A model generated the notes under the pieces. The model did no database searches, had not been told where the DNA came from, and was given only the letters and a program-made list of their open reading frames with translations. This document shows, in pieces, positions 1 through 6,597 of a stretch of DNA of 7,902 bases. This stretch comes from AC-32 sp036265535. Lineage in GTDB: Bacteria; Actinomycetota; Thermoleophilia; Gaiellales; Gaiellaceae. The stretch's first letter is position 1; every line of letters begins with the position of its first letter. The translations under genes were made by a program, and so were the position numbers. Location of the stretch: positions 1-7,902 of the forward strand of contig DATAOV010000078.1 of the NCBI GenBank assembly GCA_036265535.1, read 5' to 3'.

Positions 1-825
1 GGAGGGTCGACCAGCCCGATGATCTGCATCATCGGGCCGAAGGGCGGGACCGGGAAGACGCTCGCCGCCTGCAACCTCGCCGTGGCGCTGGCGCAGGAGG
101 GCAAGAGCGCCGTCGTCGTCGATCTCGACCTGCAGTTCGGCGACGTCGGAATCGCGATGGGCCTCTCGCCCGAGAGGACGATTTACGACCTCGCCCGCGT
201 CGGTGGCTCGCTCGACCTCGACAAGGTCGACGACTTCATCACCGACCACCCGTCGGGCGCGCGCGTGTTGCTGGCTCCGAGCAGGCCCGATCAGGCGACC
301 ACGGTCACGGTCGAGTTCCTGCGGGAGCTGTACACGGCGCTGCGGGCGCGGCACGACTACGTAATCGTCGACACGCCTCCCGGGTTCACGCCCGAGGTGA
401 TCGCGTCGATCGATCTCGCGTCGCACCTGCTCGTGATCGGGATGCTCGACGCACCTTCGTTGAAGGACACCAAGCTCGGGCTGGAGACACTCGGCCTGAT
501 GGGCTGCGACCCGGAGCGGATCCGGCTCGTACTCAACCGGGCCGAGTCCAGTGTCGGGATCACGCGGGGCGACGCCGAGGCTATCCTCGGGCGCAAGCCC
601 GACATCTTCGTGCCGAGCGACCGCGAGATCCCACGGGCGACCACCGACGGTCAGCCGATCGTGCTCGCGAACGGGCGCTCCGAGGCGGCTCGCTCACTGC
701 GTGCGCTCGCCGAGCTCTACATCCACGACGAGGTCGAGCTCGAGGAGAACGGCAACGGCAACGGGCATGGCAACGGGAACGGCCGCCACCGGCGTCCGCT
801 CGCACTGCTGCGGAGGAGGAGCTGA
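1..825 (+). CDS. cpaE: CpaE/TadZ-like pilus localisation ATPase (5' end missing)
   Basis: This is a MinD/ParA-type P-loop ATPase that in Tad pilus systems acts at the cytoplasmic face of the membrane to position the secretion machine. The frame is open to the left edge (GGSTSP precedes the first ATG at 19), so the true start lies upstream. CpaE proteins normally carry an N-terminal receiver-like domain, which is not in the window. Numbering from the ATG at 19: deviant Walker A KGGTGKT at 8-14 with the signature lysine K8, the acidic switch segment DLDLQFGDV at 35-43, the Walker B-like strand DYVIVDTPP at 113-121, and the base-contacting LNR at 172-174. The C-terminus is odd: an Asn-Gly-rich stretch (about 244-255) followed by a basic tail (RHRRP...RRRS). 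It lies one base upstream of cpaF, whose Shine-Dalgarno is inside its last codons. A plain MinD is the alternative, but the tad neighbours argue for CpaE. Confidence 0.9.
   Translation, partial: GGSTSPMICIIGPKGGTGKTLAACNLAVALAQEGKSAVVVDLDLQFGDVGIAMGLSPERTIYDLARVGGSLDLDKVDDFITDHPSGARVLLAPSRPDQATTVTVEFLRELYTALRARHDYVIVDTPPGFTPEVIASIDLASHLLVIGMLDAPSLKDTKLGLETLGLMGCDPERIRLVLNRAESSVGITRGDAEAILGRKPDIFVPSDREIPRATTDGQPIVLANGRSEAARSLRALAELYIHDEVELEENGNGNGHGNGNGRHRRPLALLRRRS
748..782 (+). repeat. AACGG(C/G) short tandem repeat encoding an Asn-Gly tract
   Basis: Imperfect six-base units (AACGGC/AACGGG, with one GGCATGGC interruption) repeat near the 3' end of cpaE and encode alternating Asn and Gly with a single His. 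The protein there should be a flexible, unstructured linker before a short basic tail. Such a tract could change length by slippage in whole-codon-pair steps without breaking the frame; that is inference. Confidence 0.6.
812..819 (+). promoter_or_regulatory. Shine-Dalgarno for cpaF
   Basis: GGAGGAGG lies 7 bases before the ATG at 827 and inside the last codons of cpaE. It decides the cpaF start. The same frame is open back to 551, but that extension would overlap cpaE by about 275 bases and has no matching ribosome site. Confidence 0.8.
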
Positions 826-826
826 G

Positions 827-2182
827 ATGGAGCTGCACGAGCGCATCCAGACGGCGCGGCCGCTCACGGGCTCCGACGGCCGCGACCCGTTCTCCGAGCT
901 GAAGAACCGGCTCCACCTCGCGCTCATCAGCGAGCTCGGGCCGCAGCTCTTCAGCGTCGGGGCCGAGCCGCTGCAGATCCGGACACGGGTCGAGAGCGAC
1001 CTCAAGGAGCGGCTGCAGCAGGAGCCGGGTCTCTCCCGCGACGACCGCGAGCGGCTCCTCGCCGAGCTCACGGACGACGTCGTGGGCTACGGCCCGCTCG
1101 AACGGCTGCTGGCCGACGAGTCGATCTCGGAGATCATGGTCAACGGGCCGCACGAGATCTGGGTCGAGCGCCAGGGACGGCTCTACGAGACGACCCTGCG
1201 CTTCACGGACGACTCGCACCTGCGCCGGATCATCAACAAGATGGTCGCCCAGGTCGGGAGGCGCATCGACGAGTCCTCGCCGATGGTCGACGCGCGTCTT
1301 CCGGACGGGTCGCGCGTCAATGCCGTGATCGCCCCGCTGTCCCTATCGGGCCCGCTCCTGACGATCAGGAAGTTCGCCCAGAAGCGGTTCGACCTGGACG
1401 AGCTCGTTCGCATCGGGACGCTCTCCCGCGAGACGGTCGATTTCCTGCGCCTGGCGGTCGAGGCTGAGCTGAACGTCCTGATCTCGGGAGGGACAGGCGC
1501 CGGCAAGACGACGCTCCTGAACGCGCTCTCGGCGTCGGTTCCGAACAGCGACCGCATCGTCACGATCGAGGATGCGGCCGAGCTTCAGCTGGTGCAGGAG
1601 CACGTGCTCAGGCTCGAGGCGCGCCCGAAGAACATCGAGGGCGAGGGCGAGATCGCGATCCGCGACCTCGTCCGCAACTCGCTCCGCATGCGTCCCGACC
1701 GCATCATCGTCGGCGAGGTCCGCGGGGCCGAGGCCCTCGACATGCTCCAGGCGATGAACACCGGACACGAGGGCTCGCTCTCGACGGTGCACGCGAACTC
1801 GCCGCGCGACGCCCTCTCGCGCATCGAGACGATGGTGATGATGGCCGGCTTCGAGCTGCCGGTGCAGGCGATCCGCCAGCAGGTGGCTTCCGCGCTCGAC
1901 ATGATCATCCAGCTCGAGCGACTTGAGGACGGTTCGCGCCGCGTGGTCGCGATGACCGAAGTCCAGCGGATGGAGTCCGAGATCATCACGCTCCAGGATC
2001 TCTACGAGTTCAAGATCGAGCAGGTCCTGCCCGACCGGACCGTGCTCGGCAAGCTCGAGCCGACCGGCCTGCGGCCGAACTTCGTGCACAAGTTCCTGAA
2101 GCGCGGCGTCGACCTGCCGCCCAGCATGTTCGGGGCGACCGGCGCCGAGCCCGCCCTCGTGGCGGAGGGGATGCGCCGATGA
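827..2182 (+). CDS. cpaF: CpaF/TadA pilus assembly ATPase
   Basis: This is the secretion-superfamily ATPase (VirB11/GspE type) that hydrolyses ATP as a cytoplasmic hexamer to drive assembly of the Tad/Flp pilus, working on the TadB/TadC platform. It has 451 residues, normal for the family. An N-terminal helical domain (about 1-85) leads to the conserved GYGPLE segment and the 'ISEIMVNGP' region near 100. The motor core carries Walker A GGTGAGKT at 221-228 with catalytic K227, the Asp box IEDAAEL at 247-253, Walker B GEVRG at 296-300 after RPDRIIV, and the His box STVHAN at 319-324. All motifs expected of an active enzyme are intact. The start at 827 has a strong Shine-Dalgarno and follows the cpaE stop by one base. 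The stop overlaps the next start in ATGA, implying translational coupling to the VWA-TadB protein. Confidence is high; a conjugation VirB11 is excluded by the tad context. Confidence 0.96.
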   Translation: MELHERIQTARPLTGSDGRDPFSELKNRLHLALISELGPQLFSVGAEPLQIRTRVESDLKERLQQEPGLSRDDRERLLAELTDDVVGYGPLERLLADESISEIMVNGPHEIWVERQGRLYETTLRFTDDSHLRRIINKMVAQVGRRIDESSPMVDARLPDGSRVNAVIAPLSLSGPLLTIRKFAQKRFDLDELVRIGTLSRETVDFLRLAVEAELNVLISGGTGAGKTTLLNALSASVPNSDRIVTIEDAAELQLVQEHVLRLEARPKNIEGEGEIAIRDLVRNSLRMRPDRIIVGEVRGAEALDMLQAMNTGHEGSLSTVHANSPRDALSRIETMVMMAGFELPVQAIRQQVASALDMIIQLERLEDGSRRVVAMTEVQRMESEIITLQDLYEFKIEQVLPDRTVLGKLEPTGLRPNFVHKFLKRGVDLPPSMFGATGAEPALVAEGMRR

Positions 2183-4050
2183 GGCGGTCACTCGCGTTGC
2201 TCGCCACGGCCGCCGTCGCCGGCGCGCTGGCGGCTTCCGTCCAGGCCGACCCGGGCGGCTTCACGCACCTGACGCCGATCGGGCGGGTGCGGGCTCCGGA
2301 GCGGGGTTTCCTGCTCGGCCTGCCGCCCGCCGTGCGGGTGACGAAGAGCCGAGTCGAGGTGCGCGAGAACGGCAAGCCGGTCAGCGGCTTCTCGTTCACG
2401 CCGATCCAGGCGATCGGCGACGGCTTCGGCGTCGTCCTCCTGATCGACGCGAGCGACAGCATGCGCGGGCGAGCCTCGGAGGGGGCGCTCGCGGCGGCTC
2501 GCGCCTTCGTCCGTCGGACTGGCGTCAGGGAGCAGATCGGCCTCGTCGCGTTCAACCGTACGACGACCATCCTCGCAAGCCCCGGCCATGGAGAAGCCGC
2601 GCTGCGCACGGCCCTTGCGACCCCTCCCCGGCTGGCCCGGGGAACGCGCATCTACGACGCGATCGGCACCGGCCTCGAGCTCTTGCACGAAGGTGGGGTC
2701 TCCTCCGGCTCGGTCGTCCTGCTGTCCGACGGGGCGGATACCGGCAGCCGCCTGAGCGAGCGCGGGCTCGAAGCGCGGGCACGCGCGGCGCACGTCCGCG
2801 TCTTCACGGTCGGGTTGCGGTCGCCCTCCTTCGAGGCTGCGCCGCTCCGACGGCTCGCGACCGAGACCGGCGGCTCGTACTCGGAGGCCGCCACGGCTAC
2901 CGATCTCGCCTCGATCTACGACTCGCTCGGGAGGCAGCTGAGCACCGAGTACGTGATCCGCTACCGCTCCGACGCAGCGCCCGGAACACACGTCTCGGTC
3001 GTCGTCCGCGTGGCCCGCCTCGGCACCGTCTCGGCGCGCTACGTCACGCCGACGCCGGCGCCGATCGCGCCGTATCACCGCTCGCTCTTCCAGCGATTCT
3101 GGTCGTCCCCGGGGTCGATGCTCCTGATCGTGCTGATGATCGCGGGCCTCGCCGCGGTCGGCGCCTCGCTCCTGCTCCGGGTGCCCCGCGGCACGCTCAT
3201 GCAGCGGATCGGCGAGTTCGTCACGCTCGCGGACCCGGAGGACGAGCGGGCGAGCCGAACCGCACTGACGACCAAGGTCCTGGCCGGCGCGGAGGAGTCG
3301 CTCGCGAAGACGCAGTGGTGGGCGCAGTTCAAGGAGGAGCTCGAGATCGCGCGGATCTCCGTTCCGGCCGTCCACATCCTCTTCGGTGCCGCCGTCGGCA
3401 CGCTCCTCGCGGCGATCCTGCTCTACCTGATCTCGCCGGTCTTCGTCGTCTTCGCACTCGGGGTTCCGTTCATCGTGCGTGATCTCGTCCGGCGGAAGCT
3501 GAAGAAGGTGCGCGACGACTTCGCCGAGCAGCTGCCCGACAACCTCCAGGTGCTGGCCTCGGCGCTGCGCGCCGGACACAGTTTCGTCGGAGCGCTCGCC
3601 GTCGTCGCCCAGGACGCGCCGGATCCGGCGCAGCGCGAGTTCCAGCAGGTGGTCGCGGACGACCAGCTGGGTGTCCCGATCGAGGACTCCCTTCGGGAGG
3701 TCGCTCGCCGGATGGAAAGCACCGAGCTCGAGCAGGTCGGCCTGCTCGCGGAGCTCCAGCGAGCGAGCGGGGGCAACATGGCGGAGGTGCTCGAGACCGT
3801 CGTCGAGACGATCCGCGAGCGCTTCGACCTCCGGCGGCTGGTCAAGACACTGACCGCCCAGGGCCGAATGGCGCGCTGGATCCTGACGCTGCTACCAGTT
3901 TTCCTCGGGCTCGCCATCAGCCTGCTCAACCCGAGCTACATGCGCCCGCTGTTCGCGACCACGCCTGGCCAGGTCCTGGTCGCGATCGCGACGGTGATGG
4001 TCGTCACGGGCTCGCTCGTCATCAAGCGAATCGTCAACATCAAGGTCTAG
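2179..4050 (+). CDS. tadB: TadB platform protein with an N-terminal secreted VWA domain (fusion)
   Basis: This 623-residue protein joins two modules in one uninterrupted frame. Residues 1-23 form a signal peptide (MRRS, hydrophobic core, VQA before D24). Residues 24-80 look like a beta-rich lead-in. Residues 83-255 are a VWA domain with a complete MIDAS: D90, S92, S94 (DASDS), T156 and D184 (SDG). A beta-rich segment (256-290) and a Pro-rich linker lead to a membrane segment at 313-334. From there it is an ordinary TadB: a cytoplasmic stretch, a hydrophobic hairpin at 398-433, the type II secretion F (T2SF) domain at about 445-565, and membrane segments at about 567-584 and 598-614. Basic residues flank the predicted cytoplasmic ends (RVPR after 334, VRRKLKK, RMAR, KRIV), so the VWA domain should be outside. 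TadB forms the inner-membrane platform with TadC under the CpaF motor. VWA domains bind protein ligands through a divalent metal; adhesion or pilus-partner binding is inference. The ATG overlaps the cpaF stop and has GGAGGGG 8 bases upstream. Confidence 0.93.
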   Translation: MRRSLALLATAAVAGALAASVQADPGGFTHLTPIGRVRAPERGFLLGLPPAVRVTKSRVEVRENGKPVSGFSFTPIQAIGDGFGVVLLIDASDSMRGRASEGALAAARAFVRRTGVREQIGLVAFNRTTTILASPGHGEAALRTALATPPRLARGTRIYDAIGTGLELLHEGGVSSGSVVLLSDGADTGSRLSERGLEARARAAHVRVFTVGLRSPSFEAAPLRRLATETGGSYSEAATATDLASIYDSLGRQLSTEYVIRYRSDAAPGTHVSVVVRVARLGTVSARYVTPTPAPIAPYHRSLFQRFWSSPGSMLLIVLMIAGLAAVGASLLLRVPRGTLMQRIGEFVTLADPEDERASRTALTTKVLAGAEESLAKTQWWAQFKEELEIARISVPAVHILFGAAVGTLLAAILLYLISPVFVVFALGVPFIVRDLVRRKLKKVRDDFAEQLPDNLQVLASALRAGHSFVGALAVVAQDAPDPAQREFQQVVADDQLGVPIEDSLREVARRMESTELEQVGLLAELQRASGGNMAEVLETVVETIRERFDLRRLVKTLTAQGRMARWILTLLPVFLGLAISLLNPSYMRPLFATTPGQVLVAIATVMVVTGSLVIKRIVNIKV

Positions 4051-4060
4051 GGAGATCGCC

Positions 4061-4981
4061 GTGCTTCTTCTCGTGCTGGGACTCGTGCTAACGGCGATCT
4101 CGGTCGCCATGGTCGCCCGCGTATTCGTGATCGGACGGCCGCCGCCCGCTCGCGCTCTCGACCAGATCGAGGCGTACGGGTTCAATGCCTCCGAACCGGC
4201 GGCAGCGAAGAGCTCGCGCCCGCTCACGGGCCGCCTCGACGCGCTGGCCTCCACGGTGGGCTCGTTCGTCGCGACCCGAATGAAGGGCTTCCACGAGGAG
4301 GCCTTGCGCAAGGAGCTCCAGGCCGCCGGGCTCTACACCATGAGCCCGCGGAAATTCATGGGCTACCGGCTGCTCTCGGCGCTAATCCTGCCCGCGCTCT
4401 GGCTCTGGTTCGCCTCGACGACCGGGGCCGGTGCTCTCCGCTTCCTCGTCGGGCTGATGTTCGCCCTGGCCTTCGGCTGGCAGGGCCCGATCCTGCTCGT
4501 GCGCCGGCGGTCGCGAAAGCGGCTCGAAGACATCGACGCCGAGATGCCCGAGCTGATCGACCTGCTCGTGACCACGGTCGAAGCCGGCATCGCGTTCAGC
4601 GGCTCGCTGCGACTCGCGGCGACCCGTTTCCACGGAGCGCTCGGCGAGGAGCTTAGGCTCGCCATCCAGGAGCAGGAGATGGGACTCTCTGCCAACGAGG
4701 CCCTGGCGAACATGCTTGCGAGGGCAGACACCGGCGCGATGCGTTCGTTCGTGCGCTCGATCCTCCAGGGCGAGACCCTTGGCGTCTCGATCGGAAAGAT
4801 CATGCGCGACCTCGCGATCGAGATGCGCAAGCGGCGACGGCAGCTCGCCGAGGAGCGGGTGCAGAAGGCGCCGACCAAGATGATCTTCCCGCTCGTCTTC
4901 CTGATCTTCCCGGGAATGTTCGTCGTGCTCCTGGGGCCGGCCGCGCTGCAGATCCTGGAGACGATCGGCGGAGGGAAGTGA
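4061..4981 (+). CDS. tadC: TadC platform protein (T2SF family)
   Basis: This is the second inner-membrane platform subunit of the Tad/Flp pilus, expected to pair with TadB. It has 306 residues, typical of the family. An N-terminal membrane segment lies at 2-24, a linker and amphipathic region at 30-95 (ALRKELQAAGL resembles the lead-in of this family), and two close hydrophobic segments at about 104-120 and 125-146. The T2SF domain at about 158-270 includes DAEMPELIDLLVTTVEAG, and the C-terminal membrane segment KAPTKMIFPLVFLIFPG (269-285) continues to about 297; this end is a TadC hallmark. The start is GTG at 4061 with GGGAG 6 bases upstream, 10 bases after the tadB stop. It carries no added domain, unlike the TadB before it. 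Its stop overlaps the next start, so the methyltransferase-like gene is probably translated with it. Confidence 0.94.
   Translation: MLLLVLGLVLTAISVAMVARVFVIGRPPPARALDQIEAYGFNASEPAAAKSSRPLTGRLDALASTVGSFVATRMKGFHEEALRKELQAAGLYTMSPRKFMGYRLLSALILPALWLWFASTTGAGALRFLVGLMFALAFGWQGPILLVRRRSRKRLEDIDAEMPELIDLLVTTVEAGIAFSGSLRLAATRFHGALGEELRLAIQEQEMGLSANEALANMLARADTGAMRSFVRSILQGETLGVSIGKIMRDLAIEMRKRRRQLAEERVQKAPTKMIFPLVFLIFPGMFVVLLGPAALQILETIGGGK
4970..4975 (+). promoter_or_regulatory. Shine-Dalgarno choosing ATG 4981 for the methyltransferase-like gene
   Basis: GGAGGG lies 5 bases before the ATG at 4981 but only 2 bases before the in-frame GTG at 4978. The spacing favours 4981, giving a TGATG stop-start overlap with tadC. 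Confidence 0.65.
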
Positions 4982-5589
4982 TGGCTCCCCGGCGGGGCTC
5001 GCTCTTCCTGAACGCCCTGCTCGTCACGCTGTTCGCCTCATTCGCCGCCGCCAACCTCGCCCGCTGGCTCGAGACTGGCAGGCCGGTCGGGCTCGGGGCC
5101 GTCCTCCTGGAGGGCTTCACCGCATTCCTGTTCCTGGTGCGACGTCCTGCGCAGGTCACGACCGGCAGCCCGCTCGCGTGGATCGCGGCCTTCCTCGGCG
5201 CCTTCGCCATGCTGGGCGCCCGCCCCGTGTCACACCCCGACGCGGGGCCGTTCGCGGTCTTCGAGGTCGTCCAGCTCGTCGGCTTCGCCACCGTGATCGT
5301 GGCGCTGGGAACCCTCGGCCGCTCGTTCGGGATCGTCGCGGCGAACCGAGGTGTGAAGACGCGAGGACTGTATGCCTTCGTGCGTCACCCGGCCTACACC
5401 GGTTACCTCGTCAGCTACGTCGGCTACGTCGCCGAGAACGGGTCGACACGAAACATCGTGCTGCTCCTGGTGGGAACCGGTGCCCAAGTGGTCCGCATGT
5501 CCGAGGAAGAGCGGACTCTCCGGTCGGACCTGGCCTACCGGCAGTACCTCGGAAGAGTGCGCCGCAGGCTGATCCCGTACGTCTACTAG
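4981..5589 (+). CDS. Integral-membrane methyltransferase-like protein (ICMT/PEMT family)
   Basis: This 202-residue polytopic protein has hydrophobic segments near 8-26, 36-54, 65-82 and 93-112, with further ones around 138-152 and 157-172. The C-terminal half carries the signature of the isoprenylcysteine carboxyl methyltransferase / phospholipid methyltransferase group: GLYAFVRHPAYTGYL at 129-143 with the H136-P137 pair, then an EE pair at 176-177 and YRQYLGRV...RLIPYVY at the end. Members use S-adenosylmethionine to methylate small or lipid-like groups and protein termini at the membrane; the bacterial substrates are mostly unknown. The gene overlaps the tadC stop by one base and is the last gene before an intergenic gap, so it appears to be the final cistron of this pilus operon. 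A role in modifying a pilus or envelope component is inference. The family call is good; the function is not established. Confidence 0.8.
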   Translation: MAPRRGSLFLNALLVTLFASFAAANLARWLETGRPVGLGAVLLEGFTAFLFLVRRPAQVTTGSPLAWIAAFLGAFAMLGARPVSHPDAGPFAVFEVVQLVGFATVIVALGTLGRSFGIVAANRGVKTRGLYAFVRHPAYTGYLVSYVGYVAENGSTRNIVLLLVGTGAQVVRMSEEERTLRSDLAYRQYLGRVRRRLIPYVY

Positions 5590-5597
5590 ACCGGCGG

Positions 5598-5638
5598 CAG
5601 GCGCAAGTTCCCTCGAACTAGGGATTTTGTTTTGCCTG
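5598..5638 (+). terminator. Inverted repeat with T-rich flank after the tad operon (terminator or operator)
   Basis: TCCCT (5609-5613) and AGGGA (5620-5624) form a perfect 5-bp stem with a 6-base loop, followed at once by TTTTGTTTT (5625-5633). That layout resembles a weak intrinsic terminator 20 bases after the methyltransferase stop. An outer imperfect arm, CAGGC (5598-5602) with GCCTG (5634-5638), can also pair around it. The stem is short for a terminator, so it could instead be a binding site for a dimeric regulator upstream of the response regulator gene. Confidence 0.4.
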
Positions 5639-5691
5639 GACCGGCCTAACGCTGTGTCTTCGACCGATGCGGCTTGCACGGTTGTAAACGT

Positions 5692-5697
5692 AGGGAG
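5692..5697 (+). promoter_or_regulatory. Shine-Dalgarno for the response regulator
   Basis: AGGGAG lies 6 bases before the ATG at 5704 and fixes that start. An in-frame TTG at 5674 would add ten residues (starting MHGCKRRERT) but has no ribosome site at proper spacing, and receiver domains begin right at the ATG choice. I see no convincing -35/-10 pair in 5590-5703. Confidence 0.7.
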
Positions 5698-5703
5698 AGA
5701 ACC

Positions 5704-6357
5704 ATGCGGCGGCTCAAGCTCCTGCTCGCTGACGACCACAGCCTCATGATCGAGGCGGTGGGGCTCGCGCTCGAGGAAGAGGCGGATTTCGAGATCGTGG
5801 GCTCGGCGCAAAGCGGGAGCCAGGTGCTCCCGCTCGTGCAGCGCACGAAGCCCGACATCGTCGTCCTCGACCTGGCGATGCCCGGCGTCGACGGGCTTAC
5901 GTGCATCAAGCTCCTGCGGGAGCGCTTCCCCGAGGTGCGGATCGCCGTGCTGTCGGGAATCGACTCCGATCGAACGGTTCAGGCAGCGCTCGAGCTCGGA
6001 GCGAGCGTCTTCATCTCGAAGAACGTCGACCCGTTCGAGCTGGCTCCGGCGCTCCGCGAGGCGGCGGTGCGGGCCGTGGAGGTGCCGATCGGGCGGGCGG
6101 AGAACAGCACCAACCTGGCCGCCAAGAAAAGGGGACTCACCGGCCGTGAGCTGGCCGTCCTGCGCGCGCTCGGCGAGGGGCGGTCGAACAAGGAGATCGC
6201 CGGCTCGCTCTGGCTCGCCGAGCAGACGGTCAAGTTCCACCTCACGAACATCTACCGCAAGCTCGACGTGAGGAGCCGGACCGAGGCCGTGCACTGGGCG
6301 TATCGTCACGGCCTCCTCGAGGCGCCCGCTCTGAGCGCGCCCTCGAAGATCGCCTGA
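5704..6357 (+). CDS. NarL/FixJ-family response regulator (receiver plus LuxR-type HTH)
   Basis: This 217-residue cytoplasmic transcription regulator is the output half of a two-component system. The receiver domain (about 3-122) has the acidic pair D10-D11 (LLADDHS), the phosphoacceptor D56 (VVLDLAMPG), the switch S84 (AVLSG) and the conserved K106 (FISKNV), so it should be phosphorylatable. After a short linker, the LuxR-type helix-turn-helix spans about 143-205: LTGRELAVLRALGEGRSNKEIA, then the recognition region TVKFHLTNIYRKLDVRSRTEA. The combination and length are standard for NarL-type regulators. No histidine kinase lies beside it in the window. It follows the tad operon on the same strand after 114 bases and converges on a small minus-strand gene. 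Its targets are unknown; control of the adjacent pilus genes is a reasonable guess from position only. Confidence 0.93.
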   Translation: MRRLKLLLADDHSLMIEAVGLALEEEADFEIVGSAQSGSQVLPLVQRTKPDIVVLDLAMPGVDGLTCIKLLRERFPEVRIAVLSGIDSDRTVQAALELGASVFISKNVDPFELAPALREAAVRAVEVPIGRAENSTNLAAKKRGLTGRELAVLRALGEGRSNKEIAGSLWLAEQTVKFHLTNIYRKLDVRSRTEAVHWAYRHGLLEAPALSAPSKIA

Positions 6358-6366
6358 CGCGGTTGG

Positions 6367-6597
6367 CTAGACGAGCGAGGCCTCGACCTCGGGGTGGCGA
6401 CCCAGCCAGGCCCGGAGGAAGAAGGCGATCTCGGTGCGCGCTTCGTCTTCGTCGCGAGCGGCAGTGTGCACGACACGGCAAGCGAAGCTGCCCACGCGGC
6501 GCGCGACGCAACCGCTCTTGCGGAAGGAGGCGACGAGCTCCTCGACCACGTCGGGGCGGTTGAGATGGACTGTGAGGGCGATCATCTTTGTTGCCAT
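6367..6597 (-). CDS. Small conserved-looking protein of unknown function
   Basis: I do not recognise this 76-residue protein. It reads MATKMIALTVHLNRP... and ends ...HPEVEASLV. Coding is supported by strongly G/C-biased third positions from the second Met onward, contrasting with the A-rich codons of the in-frame extension upstream of 6597. By eye it alternates a strand (IALTVHL), a helix (PDVVEELVASFRKSG), a strand pair (VARRVGSFACRVVHT), an acidic helix (DEDEARTEIAFFLRAWLG) and a last strand (VEASLV). That order resembles a small alpha/beta sandwich. It has two cysteines (C30, C40), no signal peptide and no membrane segment. The start is uncertain: neither the ATG at 6597 nor the ATG at 6585 has a nearby Shine-Dalgarno (an AGAGGAG is about 24 bases upstream). 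GATAAT overlaps the first ATG, so a near-leaderless start at 6585 is possible. It ends 9 bases from the convergent response regulator. Confidence 0.6.
   Translation of the reverse strand: MATKMIALTVHLNRPDVVEELVASFRKSGCVARRVGSFACRVVHTAARDEDEARTEIAFFLRAWLGRHPEVEASLV

Noticed and set aside
551..826. Upstream extension of the cpaF frame to 551
   Set aside because: It lies wholly inside cpaE in another frame, gives a Ser/Arg/Thr-rich low-quality peptide, and the ATG at 827 has a strong ribosome site.
1343..2191. Minus-strand frame (282 aa) opposite cpaF
   Set aside because: His/Arg/Leu-rich shadow of the conserved CpaF motor domain, with no recognisable motif.
2188..3579. Long minus-strand frame (463 aa) opposite the VWA-TadB gene
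   Set aside because: Arg/Asp/Glu-rich composition typical of antisense frames in G+C-rich DNA. The plus strand carries unmistakable VWA and T2SF domains.
5230..6309. Minus-strand frame (359 aa) spanning the methyltransferase-like and response regulator genes
   Set aside because: It runs antisense to two genes with clear family motifs and across their intergenic gap, and has no domain of its own.
6376..6385. CGAGGCCTCG palindrome near the convergent gene ends as a terminator
   Set aside because: It has no loop and no T run, and lies inside the last codons of the small gene, where it follows from the coding sequence.
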